Part shown: piece after piece, positions 1 through 5,821 of the stretch
Layout of the letters: the number at the start of each line of letters is the position of its first letter
Numbering within the stretch: the first letter of the stretch is position 1
Assembly (NCBI GenBank): GCA_937880065.1
Contig: CALFMA010000068.1
Location: forward strand, 1 to 7,908
DNA length: 7,908 nt
Direction: 5' to 3'
DNA from: an uncultured Ruminococcus sp.
GTDB lineage: Bacteria; Bacillota_A; Clostridia; Oscillospirales; Ruminococcaceae
Notes under the pieces: model-generated
Database searches by the model: none
What the model saw: the letters and a program-made list of their open reading frames with translations, nothing else
Told to the model about the DNA's origin: nothing
Made by a program: the position numbers and the translations under genes

Positions 1-774
1 TATATGTATTTCAAGGGAAAGCCCCTCTACCCCTTCGGCTATGGGCTGTCCTACGGGGAATTCCGCTATAAAAGCCTTGAAATTTCCGCCAATGATGACG
101 GCTCATTTACCGCATATGTAACCGTTGAAAACATCTCCGACTGCGACTGCGACGAGGTCATTCAGCTTTATTTTTCCGTGGAAAAATCAAAGGCAACCCG
201 TCCCATAAAAAAGCTTTGTTCCTTTAAGCGAATTTTCATAAAGGCTCACAGGGAGATAACTGCACAGCTTGAAATTCTCCCCGAAATATTGCAGATTTAC
301 GATGTTCGCCGTGAAAAATTCATCACGGAAACTGCCCTCTATAAATTTATGGCAGGGGGAAATTCTCAAAATCTGCCTATTTCTGCGGAGGTTGAAATCC
401 TTGGTGACAGCCTTGGAATCCGAAAAGAAACCTTTGCCGCATATACCTATGACAAAAGCGGCGATGTAATTCCACATTGGTCGAAAAAGCTTAAAAGGGA
501 ATTCATCTACGTGGAAAAATGGTCGGGAACTGCGGTATACAGCGGAGTTGATTTCACAGGAAAATCAGCGGTAAAGCTGACAATTTCCTCGGTGTTTGAC
601 GACAGAAAAGTATTCCTCAACGTGGGGAAAAACCGATATTCCTGCGATGTTACGGCAACTACGGCATATGACGATTTCAGAGAATACACAATTCCCGTTG
701 AAGCTGAGGGCATTGACTACATTGCTGTTACTCTCAGCAACGGTATGGGTGTACTTGATATTTCAATAATATAA
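1..774 (+). CDS. Glycoside hydrolase family 3 (beta-glucosidase-like), C-terminal part, 5' end outside window
   Basis: The open frame enters from the left edge with no start codon and gives 257 residues before a TAA stop. Residues about 7-18 read PLYPFGYGLSYGEF-like, the hallmark that closes the second catalytic-side domain of GH3 enzymes and begins their fibronectin-III-like domain (about residues 20-125). A further beta-rich stretch at about 150-257 resembles a small carbohydrate-binding sandwich, but I cannot name its family. GH3 enzymes remove terminal beta-linked sugars (glucose, xylose and others) from oligosaccharides; the substrate cannot be told because the catalytic domain is outside the window. 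No sorting motif or hydrophobic tail ends the protein, which fits a cytoplasmic or freely released enzyme. A repeat remnant starts on the stop codon and a terminator follows within 30 bases, so this is the last gene of its transcript. Confidence 0.88.
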   Translation, partial: YMYFKGKPLYPFGYGLSYGEFRYKSLEISANDDGSFTAYVTVENISDCDCDEVIQLYFSVEKSKATRPIKKLCSFKRIFIKAHREITAQLEILPEILQIYDVRREKFITETALYKFMAGGNSQNLPISAEVEILGDSLGIRKETFAAYTYDKSGDVIPHWSKKLKREFIYVEKWSGTAVYSGVDFTGKSAVKLTISSVFDDRKVFLNVGKNRYSCDVTATTAYDDFREYTIPVEAEGIDYIAVTLSNGMGVLDISII

Positions 775-797
775 TACCAATCCCTGAAACAACAGTA
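774..797 (+). repeat. Decayed single end of the ATACCAATCCCT MITE family
   Basis: The stretch ATACCAATCCCTGAAACAAC followed by AGTA matches the right-hand terminal repeat of the element at 5461-5564 (read on the minus strand), with one change in 24 bases. Similarity fades over the next ten bases. No inverted partner lies in the following 100 bases, so this is a one-ended remnant. Its first base is the last base of the GH3 stop codon. A weaker direct look-alike, CCAATTCCTGAAAT, is at 840-853. Confidence 0.7.
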
Positions 798-800
798 TAA

Positions 801-836
801 AAATCCTCTGCGGAAATTCTCCACAGAGGATTTTTT
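801..836. terminator. Intrinsic terminator, probably bidirectional (GH3 / pdaA)
   Basis: A 10-bp perfect stem pairs 801-810 with 824-833. After a C-A mismatch, a 3-bp inner stem (812-814 with 820-822) closes a 5-base loop. A run of six T (831-836) ends the plus-strand reading, and the A-rich left arm gives a U-rich end on the other strand. It lies between the convergent GH3 and deacetylase genes, so it can serve both. Its inner sequence CGGAAATTCTCC (811-822) recurs in the terminator at 6348-6376. Confidence 0.85.
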
Positions 837-870
837 GTGCCAATTCCTGAAATTTCGGAAATCGGCATTA

Positions 871-1605
871 CTATACGCTGAATCCTTTTTGTCTGAAATT
901 GTCTATTACATTTCCCAGTATTTCGGCATTTGTAGCCGATACCGAGTGCAGGAGAAGAATTTCTCCCGAATGTGCCGAGTCGGAAAGTTTTTTCAATCCC
1001 TCCGCCTTATCAGGCTGGGCATCAGTTTTCCAGTCCACATAGGCATAACTCCAGAAAAGCGTCTTATATCCGCATTTCTGCACGGTTTCAAGAGCCGCTT
1101 CGGAGTATTCGCCGCAGGGGAAACGGAAATACTGCATTTCATAGCCGTAATTATTCAGCACGTATTCATGGAGGTCCATAATCTCCTTTTCAGCTTCTTC
1201 CGCTGTTAAAGTCGGCAGGCTTGAATGTGTCATACCGTGATTTCCGAGAATGTGTCCCTCGGCAATCATTCGCTTGACAAGTGCCTCCTCCTTTTTGGCA
1301 TAATCGCCTGTTAAGAAGAAAATCGCTGAAACTCCCTTTTCCTTTAGTGTGTCGAGGATTTTCGCTGTATAGCCGTTTTCATAGCCTTGGTCAAAGGTTA
1401 TGATGATTCTGTTTTCTTCCGACGATAGGGCGCAGGCATCGTATCCGCCGTATCGTTCATTGAAGCTTATTGCATCGAGAGGGCGGTTAAGGCTGTCGCA
1501 AGCCATTCCCTGCCCGTAGCCTATTACGGTATTATCCGCCGCATATACGGCATTTACGGGCATTGCCGCCATTGTCAATGCAATTGCAATTGGTGTCATT
1601 TTCAT
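871..1605 (-). CDS. pdaA: Secreted polysaccharide deacetylase, PdaA-like (delta-lactam-forming de-N-acetylase)
   Basis: The 244-aa protein has an N-terminal signal peptide (about residues 1-22, ending AVYA) and a NodB-type carbohydrate esterase 4 domain from about residue 65. Visible motifs are TFDQGYENGYT (Asp72, with Gln73 where most family members have a second Asp), NHGMTH (His123 and His127), RFPCGEYS (Arg161), FWSYAYVDW and LLLHSVSATNAE (His220). The GYENGYT, AYVDW and LLLH-VS-NAE strings are those of B. subtilis PdaA, which removes the N-acetyl group from muramic acid on the way to muramic delta-lactam in spore cortex. PdaA likewise lacks the second Asp of the TFDDG motif. I chose the ATG at 1603-1605, because AAGGAG lies 8 bases before it. 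A GTG nine bases further upstream overlaps that ribosome binding site. The role in cortex synthesis is inferred; another cell-wall deacetylation is possible. I found no convincing promoter. Confidence 0.85.
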   Translation of the reverse strand: MKMTPIAIALTMAAMPVNAVYAADNTVIGYGQGMACDSLNRPLDAISFNERYGGYDACALSSEENRIIITFDQGYENGYTAKILDTLKEKGVSAIFFLTGDYAKKEEALVKRMIAEGHILGNHGMTHSSLPTLTAEEAEKEIMDLHEYVLNNYGYEMQYFRFPCGEYSEAALETVQKCGYKTLFWSYAYVDWKTDAQPDKAEGLKKLSDSAHSGEILLLHSVSATNAEILGNVIDNFRQKGFSV

Positions 1606-1611
1606 AGCTGT

Positions 1612-1646
1612 CACTCCTTATTTTCGGAGTGCGGAATTTCTTCCGC
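1612..1646 (-). promoter_or_regulatory. Leader hairpins covering the pdaA ribosome binding site
   Basis: Read on the minus strand, CACTCC and GGAGTG (1626-1631 with 1612-1617) form a perfect 6-bp stem with an 8-base loop. The GGAG ribosome binding site lies in its 3' arm. Just upstream, 1631-1636 pairs with 1641-1646 (GCGGAA/TTCCGC, 4-base loop); the two stems share one base. This could lower or regulate translation start. There is no conserved riboswitch-like architecture, and chance is possible. Confidence 0.3.
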
Positions 1647-1749
1647 AAAAGTATTATGTGAGTTCAACCTATAAATATTTAAGGAAATTTTTGGAATTTC
1701 GATAAATCCCACAAAGGCAACTAAACATAACATTTTGTGTTAATAAAAG

Positions 1750-1763
1750 TTGGTTGACACCAA
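1750..1763. promoter_or_regulatory. Candidate operator overlapping the -35 box
   Basis: TTGGTTGACACCAA is a perfect 5-bp inverted repeat around a 4-base centre, and it contains the whole -35 box. The operon's last gene encodes a DNA-binding XRE/AbrB protein, so autorepression here is a reasonable inference. A second short palindrome (TAACA/TGTTA, 1728-1732 and 1738-1742) lies just upstream. No binding site is known for this regulator. Confidence 0.3.
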
Positions 1764-1782
1764 TGCAACTATATGTTACAAT
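1754..1782 (+). promoter_or_regulatory. Sigma-A promoter of the ABC transporter operon
   Basis: A perfect -35 box TTGACA (1754-1759) is followed after exactly 17 bases by TACAAT (1777-1782). The predicted start of transcription is near 1789, only about 24 bases before the GTG start, so the leader is short. The promoter lies inside the longer open frame that begins at ATG 1750, which is strong evidence that translation does not begin there. Confidence 0.85.
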
Positions 1783-1812
1783 ATTCATATAAATCACACA
1801 GGAGGTATTGTT

Positions 1813-2532
1813 GTGAATATAATTACACTTGAAAACGTATGCAAAAATTACCCCGCTTTTTCTCTGAAAAACGTGTCATTTTCTCTTGAAAAGGGAAAAA
1901 TCACAGGCTTTATCGGGAGAAATGGTGCAGGAAAAACGACTACAATCAAGGCTATGCTTAATCTCATTCACCTTGACGGCGGTGAAGTCTGCTATTTCGG
2001 ATTGCCGCTTTTAAAAAATGAAAACGAAATTAAACAGCGTATAGGCTATTCCACAGGAACTGTAAGCTGGTATCCCAGAAGAACTCTGCACGATATTATT
2101 GAAGTTACCAAAGGCTTTTACCGCAACTGGAACGATGAGGAATGTCGGCGATATATGGAGCTTTTCGGACTTGATGAAAATAAAAAGCCTATGGAGCTTT
2201 CAGAGGGAATGAAAGTTAAATGCAACCTGCTCATTGCCCTTTCCCACGGTTCGGAGGTTCTTATTCTTGACGAACCCACAAGCGGACTTGACCCATTTTC
2301 AAGGGACGAACTTCTTGAAGTTTTCCGCCAATTAAAGGAAAACGGCGTGACAATTCTGTTTTCAACCCATATTACCTCGGATTTGGAAAGATGTGCTGAT
2401 AATATTTTGTATATCAGCCACGGTGAAATCCGTGCAGACGCTGCAAAATCAGAATTTATGGAGCGTTACGGCAAACCCGATGAAACGCTTGAAGAAATAT
2501 TTCTCAGAATGGAAAGGGAGAATAAAAAATGA
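1813..2532 (+). CDS. ABC transporter ATP-binding protein (YtrB/CcmA-like)
   Basis: This 239-aa nucleotide-binding subunit drives a membrane partner encoded immediately downstream. Walker A is GRNGAGKT (residues 35-42), the signature motif is the variant LSEGM (129-133), Walker B is LILDE (150-154) followed by PTSGLDP, and the switch His is STH (His186). At the usual Q-loop position the sequence reads GYSTGTVSWYP, with no glutamine. The FYRNWNDE segment is typical of YtrB-type ATPases. I chose GTG at 1813-1815, because a perfect AGGAGG (1800-1805) lies 7 bases upstream and the promoter excludes the earlier ATG at 1750. The stop overlaps the next start as ATGA, indicating translational coupling. 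The substrate is unknown. Relatives in Gram-positive bacteria respond to cell-wall stress or antimicrobial peptides, but nothing here proves that role. Confidence 0.92.
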   Translation: MNIITLENVCKNYPAFSLKNVSFSLEKGKITGFIGRNGAGKTTTIKAMLNLIHLDGGEVCYFGLPLLKNENEIKQRIGYSTGTVSWYPRRTLHDIIEVTKGFYRNWNDEECRRYMELFGLDENKKPMELSEGMKVKCNLLIALSHGSEVLILDEPTSGLDPFSRDELLEVFRQLKENGVTILFSTHITSDLERCADNILYISHGEIRADAAKSEFMERYGKPDETLEEIFLRMERENKK

Positions 2533-3179
2533 AAGCACTTATGAAAAAAGAAATGAGGCTCAGTGCTTCGGTTTTGACATATATTTTTATTGTGGCTGGG
2601 GCAATGACGCTTATTCCTGGGTATCCCGTTTTATGCGGAGCATTTTTTGTAACTCTTGGAATATTTTACAGTTTTCAGAATGCAAGAGAGGCGAATGATA
2701 TTGTATATACGATACTTCTCCCCATTGCAAAGCGTGATGTTGTCAAGGGAAAATTTATTTTTTCAATTATGATTGAAATGGCAGGATTTCTTGTTATGGC
2801 GGTGCTGACTATACTGCGAATGACCGTTTTTTCTGAAGCTGCACCATACCGTGAGAATGCGCTGATGAATGCAAATCCATTTTTTCTCGGAATGGCCCTG
2901 ATAATTTTCGGGCTGTTCAACCTCGTTTTTATTGCAGGTTTTTTCAAAACGGCATATAAATTCACGCCATTTGTCAGCTATATTATTGCCACATTTCTGA
3001 CAATCGGAATTGCCGAAACTGCACATCATATCCCCAATCTTTCCCCTGTCAATGCCTTTGGCACGGAGCATCTTGGTTTGCAGCTTATTCTGCTGTCGAC
3101 AGGTGCGGCAATTTACGCAATATTGACAATTATCGGCTATAAAACATCGTGCAGAAGATTTGAAATTATTGATTTATAA
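2529..3179 (+). CDS. ABC-2 type transporter permease
   Basis: The 216-aa hydrophobic protein has about six membrane segments, at roughly residues 15-33, 36-50, 76-98, 117-140, 148-168 and 182-205. A soluble loop after the second segment contains IAKRDVVKGKF. That loop and the short basic start MKALMKKEMRL are typical of the small ABC-2 permeases that pair with YtrB-like ATPases (the ABC2_membrane_5 type). It should form the membrane channel of the exporter, probably as a homodimer because no second permease is encoded. The start codon overlaps the ATPase stop by four bases. A ribosome binding site is weak (GGGAG about 11 bases upstream), so expression probably depends on coupling. The transported substrate cannot be read from the sequence. 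Confidence 0.85.
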   Translation: MKALMKKEMRLSASVLTYIFIVAGAMTLIPGYPVLCGAFFVTLGIFYSFQNAREANDIVYTILLPIAKRDVVKGKFIFSIMIEMAGFLVMAVLTILRMTVFSEAAPYRENALMNANPFFLGMALIIFGLFNLVFIAGFFKTAYKFTPFVSYIIATFLTIGIAETAHHIPNLSPVNAFGTEHLGLQLILLSTGAAIYAILTIIGYKTSCRRFEIIDL

Positions 3180-3191
3180 GGAGTTGATTTT

Positions 3192-3623
3192 ATGCTGAAA
3201 GAAAATCTCATTGTGCTGCGAAAGCTGAACGGCTATTCACAGGAACAGATTGCGGAGAAAATTAACATTTCCCGTCAGGCATATGCAAAATGGGAAAACG
3301 GACAGACCGTTCCCGATATTGAAAAAGCGGCTGTGCTTGCTGAATTGTACGGAGTTACCCTTGACAGCCTTATGAATGACGGAGTACAAGCGGATTTAGG
3401 AGTGCTTCCCCCTGCACCTATCGGGAAAAATATCTGGGGTTCGGTAAATATCGGCGACCGTGGGCAGATTGTCATTCCCAAAGCGGCACGTGAAAAATTC
3501 GGATTGGAAACAGGAAGCCGCTTGATTGTGCTGAGCGATGAAACAGGAATTGCCCTGCTGCCTGCCGAAATTTATGAAGCTAAAATGCAGGAGTTTATGA
3601 ATATTATTCACGGCGAAAAGTGA
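3192..3623 (+). CDS. XRE helix-turn-helix / AbrB-SpoVT domain fusion regulator
   Basis: The 143-aa protein has two DNA-binding modules. Residues 1-61 form an XRE/Cro-type domain (SQEQIAEKINISRQAYAKWENG, with the recognition helix around 27-36). After a Pro-rich linker (about 65-80), residues 82-125 form an AbrB/SpoVT-AbrB swapped-hairpin domain (GDRGQIVIPKAAREKFGLETGSRLIVL). AbrB domains dimerise and bind DNA, so the fusion probably binds as a dimer or tetramer. AAGGAG lies 8 bases before the ATG and overlaps the permease stop codon; the gap between the genes is 12 bases, so all three are one operon. It probably regulates its own operon, possibly through the inverted repeat at the promoter. 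This is inferred from position only. A strong terminator follows. Confidence 0.88.
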   Translation: MLKENLIVLRKLNGYSQEQIAEKINISRQAYAKWENGQTVPDIEKAAVLAELYGVTLDSLMNDGVQADLGVLPPAPIGKNIWGSVNIGDRGQIVIPKAAREKFGLETGSRLIVLSDETGIALLPAEIYEAKMQEFMNIIHGEK

Positions 3624-3630
3624 TAAAACA

Positions 3631-3670
3631 ACAATACCGCACAATTTTTGAAATTGTGCGGTATTGTTTT
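3631..3670. terminator. Strong convergent terminator between the ABC operon and htrA
   Basis: A perfect 17-bp stem pairs 3631-3647 with 3651-3667 around a 3-base loop. TTTT follows on the plus strand, and TTGTTTT follows on the minus strand. It lies between convergent genes, so it should stop transcription from both sides. The plus-strand T tract is short and runs directly into the 13-bp repeat that ends htrA. Confidence 0.88.
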
Positions 3671-3697
3671 AGAGATGCCCTTTAGGGATTCCCTTTA
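3667..3697 (-). repeat. Stop-codon repeat, copy 1 (two 13-bp units)
   Basis: Read on the minus strand, two tandem 13-bp units, TAAAGGGAATCCC and TAAAGGGCATCTC, are followed by TAAAA. The first TAA is the stop codon of htrA. A near-identical copy (two changes over 31 bases) begins on the stop codon of the chr gene at 6410. The segment AATCCCTAAA is shared with the ends of the MITE at 5461-5564, so the families may be related. Confidence 0.75.
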
Positions 3698-5095
3698 TTC
3701 AACCGGAGCTTCTGCTTCTCCAAGGATAAGAGTTGTTGTCATTTCGCTGCCGTTTCTCATAAATGTCACCTTGATTTCATCTCCTGCCTTGTGGAGATTT
3801 TTCTGTGCTGTCAGTTCAGATGATGTTTTTACCTTTACGTCGTCAACTGCTATTATAATGTCGCTCTTTTTAAGACCTGCCGCTTCTGCTGCACCGCCCT
3901 CTGTAACTTCCACAATATACACGCCGAGAGGCATATCATAGAGTTCCGAAACATCTTCTGTTACGTCACGACAGCTGATACCAAGCTGCGGCTTGCCCTT
4001 GACAAAACCGTAATTGAGGAAATCATCAACAACATCAGATACCTTATTTGAGGGAATTGCAAAGCAGATACCCTCAACTGAAGCTGAACCAAGTCCGCTG
4101 CTTGACATTTTTGAGGAATTGATGCCGATAACCTGACCGTATTTGTTAATGAGAGGACCGCCCGAATTACCCTCGTTTATGGCTGTATCAGTCTGAATAA
4201 GGCTCATTGACTTGTCGTTGATTGTAACATTTCTGTTAAGTCCCGAAACAATGCCCTTTGTAACCGTATTCATAAGGTCAAGTCCAAGAGGATTTCCGAT
4301 AGCTGTTACATCTTCGCCAAGGTTAAGCTTATCGCTGTCACCGAATTCTGCGGCAACAAGTCCGTCTGCGGAAATTTTCAGCACCGCAAGGTCACAGTCA
4401 ACATCATAGCCGATAACCCCTGCTGTGTATGTTTCATCGTTCACAAGCACCTGTATTTCATCAGCTAAGCCGAAACCATTCTGGCTGTCGTAAATAACGT
4501 GGGCATTTGTTACAATATAGCCGTCCTCAGCAAATACAACGCCTGTACCTGTGCCGATAGCATTTTCAGGCTGTGACTGTCCGCCGTAATTTCCGCCGCC
4601 GAAGCTGTCACCAAAGCCGAAAATATCGCCAAATCCGCCAAAGCCTCCGAAACCGCCAAAATCGTCATATCCGCCGTAATTATTGCCGCTGTTCTGCTGC
4701 TGTTCAGCTACAAATTCCGATTTGATACCAACAACGGCAGGCATAACTTTTTTTACAACTTCCTCTGTTGTGAGAACTTCCATATCCGTGCTGCTTTCAT
4801 TGATGTCAATTGAGTTCATATTGGAAATTGTTGTAGTTTCCTTAGCCTCTGTGGAATCTGCCTTTGATGACTCGGATTTATCGGAATTTTCCTCCTCAGA
4901 CTGTGAGATTTCTCTTTTGGAATTATTTCCCTCAATTACTGTGCGGTAAACTCCGATTGAACTTGCCGAAACAATAGTCATAGCCACAAGAGATGCCACA
5001 ATTTTTAAGCCTGTGCGTTTTTTAGGCTTGTTATCCGGGTCTTCGTCATGGTAGTATCCATTTTCTTCTTCAATGTTGAAATTGTATTCATTCAT
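3695..5095 (-). CDS. htrA: Membrane-anchored HtrA/DegP-like serine protease with PDZ domain
   Basis: The 466-aa protein (from ATG 5093-5095) has an acidic cytoplasmic start, one membrane segment (about residues 31-50), a Ser/Glu/Lys-rich spacer to about 95, then a short helical lead-in. A striking Gly/Phe-rich linker follows at about 137-172. The trypsin-like domain carries the triad His199 (TNAHVI), Asp235 (CDLAVLKI) and Ser311 (NEGNSGGPL). A single PDZ domain fills about 367-459. HtrA proteases degrade or refold damaged proteins outside the membrane, and the PDZ domain recognises exposed C-termini. An upstream GTG at 5102-5104 is also possible, but it sits only 3 bases after AAGGA. With the ATG the gap is long (12 bases), so the start is uncertain by three codons. 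The stop codon is the first base triplet of a repeat. The gene appears to be transcribed alone. Confidence 0.93.
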   Translation of the reverse strand: MNEYNFNIEEENGYYHDEDPDNKPKKRTGLKIVASLVAMTIVSASSIGVYRTVIEGNNSKREISQSEEENSDKSESSKADSTEAKETTTISNMNSIDINESSTDMEVLTTEEVVKKVMPAVVGIKSEFVAEQQQNSGNNYGGYDDFGGFGGFGGFGDIFGFGDSFGGGNYGGQSQPENAIGTGTGVVFAEDGYIVTNAHVIYDSQNGFGLADEIQVLVNDETYTAGVIGYDVDCDLAVLKISADGLVAAEFGDSDKLNLGEDVTAIGNPLGLDLMNTVTKGIVSGLNRNVTINDKSMSLIQTDTAINEGNSGGPLINKYGQVIGINSSKMSSSGLGSASVEGICFAIPSNKVSDVVDDFLNYGFVKGKPQLGISCRDVTEDVSELYDMPLGVYIVEVTEGGAAEAAGLKKSDIIIAVDDVKVKTSSELTAQKNLHKAGDEIKVTFMRNGSEMTTTLILGEAEAPVE

Positions 5096-5138
5096 AGTAA
5101 TCACTTTTCCTTTCGTGGAAATTTCTTTTCCTTTGATG

Positions 5139-5149
5139 ATTATAGTATA
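5139..5149 (-). promoter_or_regulatory. Possible -10 region for htrA
   Basis: On the minus strand TATACTATAAT gives two overlapping -10-like hexamers about 45-55 bases before the htrA start. I see no good -35 box at 16-18 bases upstream, so the promoter may depend on an activator or another sigma factor, or htrA may receive read-through from the operon above it. The rest of the 5105-5251 gap is AT-rich and holds nothing else I recognise. Confidence 0.3.
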
Positions 5150-5251
5150 CCCGTCTTTTGTGAAACTAAAATGCGGTGAATGTTAAAAAATGAAAAATTC
5201 TTTGTGATATAATTTTCACATAAAACCGCCTAAAGTGAAAAATTGTGAAAA

Positions 5252-5446
5252 TCAATCTTTATCTGTGAGATATTCCCCAAGCTTTTCGTAGAAATGTTTA
5301 AGACTCTTATCCCCGTCATTATCGGGAAAAAGGCAATATGGCAGGCTGTCTGTAGCCTTGTGTTTCATTATGCAGTCCTTGCAGTTTCCGTTGTTCTTGC
5401 AAGTTGTTTTCGGGCAGCATTCAAGCTCATTTCTGTAAAATTTCAT
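5252..5446 (-). CDS. Small Cys-rich protein (putative zinc-ribbon-like), 64 aa
   Basis: This 64-aa soluble protein has six cysteines and a His in its first 40 residues: CC (10-11), C16, C22, C25, H29 and C38. Their arrangement is CCPKTTCKNNGNCKDC, then H, then LPYC. The pattern resembles small uncharacterised clostridial proteins of the DUF6485 kind, but I am not certain of the family. The cysteines could bind a metal ion or an iron-sulphur cluster. The C-terminal 20 residues look helical and charged. AAGGAG (5455-5460) lies 8 bases before the ATG, so it is translated. It is the last gene of the C_GCAxxG / arsR operon, separated from arsR by a MITE-like insertion that ends directly next to the ribosome binding site. 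No function is assigned. Confidence 0.75.
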   Translation of the reverse strand: MKFYRNELECCPKTTCKNNGNCKDCIMKHKATDSLPYCLFPDNDGDKSLKHFYEKLGEYLTDKD

Positions 5447-5460
5447 TTTTCTATCTCCTT

Positions 5461-5564
5461 ATACCAATCCCTAAAATGTTAGTAGACAAAGATGATGAGC
5501 AAAAACGATGACAGGCAGCATTTATGCCATTAGATTTGTCTACTGTTGTTTTAGGGATTGGTAT
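5461..5564. mobile_element. MITE-like element with 30-bp imperfect terminal inverted repeats
   Basis: The left end 5461-5490 (ATACCAATCCCTAAAA, four differing bases, then AGTAGACAAA) and the right end 5535-5564 are inverted copies with 26 of 30 bases matching; the only mismatches are four adjacent bases. The 44-base centre has a short hairpin (GGCA/TGCC, 5514-5528) and no coding capacity. With a TA target, the element proper is 5464-5561 (98 bp) flanked by TA on each side, as expected for elements mobilised by an IS630/mariner-type transposase. No transposase is present in the window. It separates arsR from the Cys-rich gene and encodes the end of arsR. Confidence 0.8.
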
Positions 5565-5820
5565 TAGTTAATTTTTTCAAAAATCCGATTATCTCCCATA
5601 CAGCACTTTCAGAAAGGCGATAATACGTCCATTTCCCCTCTTTTCGGCTTGTGACAATTCCGCAGTCGCAGAGGATTTTCATATGGTGGGACAAAGTTGG
5701 CTGTGTAAAATTGAATTTTTCAAGGACCTTACAGGCACATTTTTCCCCGTCCGCCAGCATTACCACAATTTCAAGGCGGGTTTTATCCCCTAATGCCTTG
5801 AAAATTCTTGCATAATCCAT
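5551..5820 (-). CDS. arsR: ArsR/SmtB-family metalloregulator
   Basis: The 89-aa winged-helix repressor matches the family: FKALGDKTRLEIVVML at the start, KCACKVLEKF with a Cys-x-Cys pair (Cys28, Cys30), the recognition helix FTQPTLSHHMKIL (38-50), a second pair CDC (51-53), and the wing RKEGKWTYYRLS. The CxC at this position is where ArsR proteins bind arsenite or antimonite and where related sensors bind other soft metals, so the effector is probably a metal(loid) or thiol-reactive compound. I chose ATG 5818-5820, which follows the upstream TGA stop by a single base, giving coupled translation. An in-frame ATG 12 codons earlier lies inside the upstream gene. The last three residues (TNP) and the stop come from the inverted repeat of the inserted element. 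It probably represses the promoter at 6308-6336. Confidence 0.9.
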   Translation of the reverse strand: MDYARIFKALGDKTRLEIVVMLADGEKCACKVLEKFNFTQPTLSHHMKILCDCGIVTSRKEGKWTYYRLSESAVWEIIGFLKKLTNTNP

Positions 5821-5821
5821 A

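Noticed and set aside
835..1209. 124-codon plus-strand open frame opposite pdaA
   Set aside because: It is antisense to a well-supported gene, has no ribosome binding site and no recognisable protein features.
1646..1750. Promoter for pdaA on the minus strand
   Set aside because: CATAAT- and TATTTA-like hexamers are present, but none has an acceptable -35 box at 16-18 bases.
1750..1812. Upstream in-frame start for the ABC ATPase at ATG 1750
   Set aside because: The extra codons span the promoter -35 and -10 boxes and lack a ribosome binding site, while GTG 1813 has a perfect AGGAGG 7 bases upstream.
3648..3941. Plus-strand open frame opposite the htrA 3' end
   Set aside because: It runs through the terminator and repeat and is a low-complexity shadow of htrA.
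5212..5252. Inverted repeat ATTTTCACA / TGTGAAAAT after the Cys-rich gene as a terminator
   Set aside because: The stem is AT-rich, the loop is 23 bases and no T-tract follows on the minus strand; it could be chance in an AT-rich gap.
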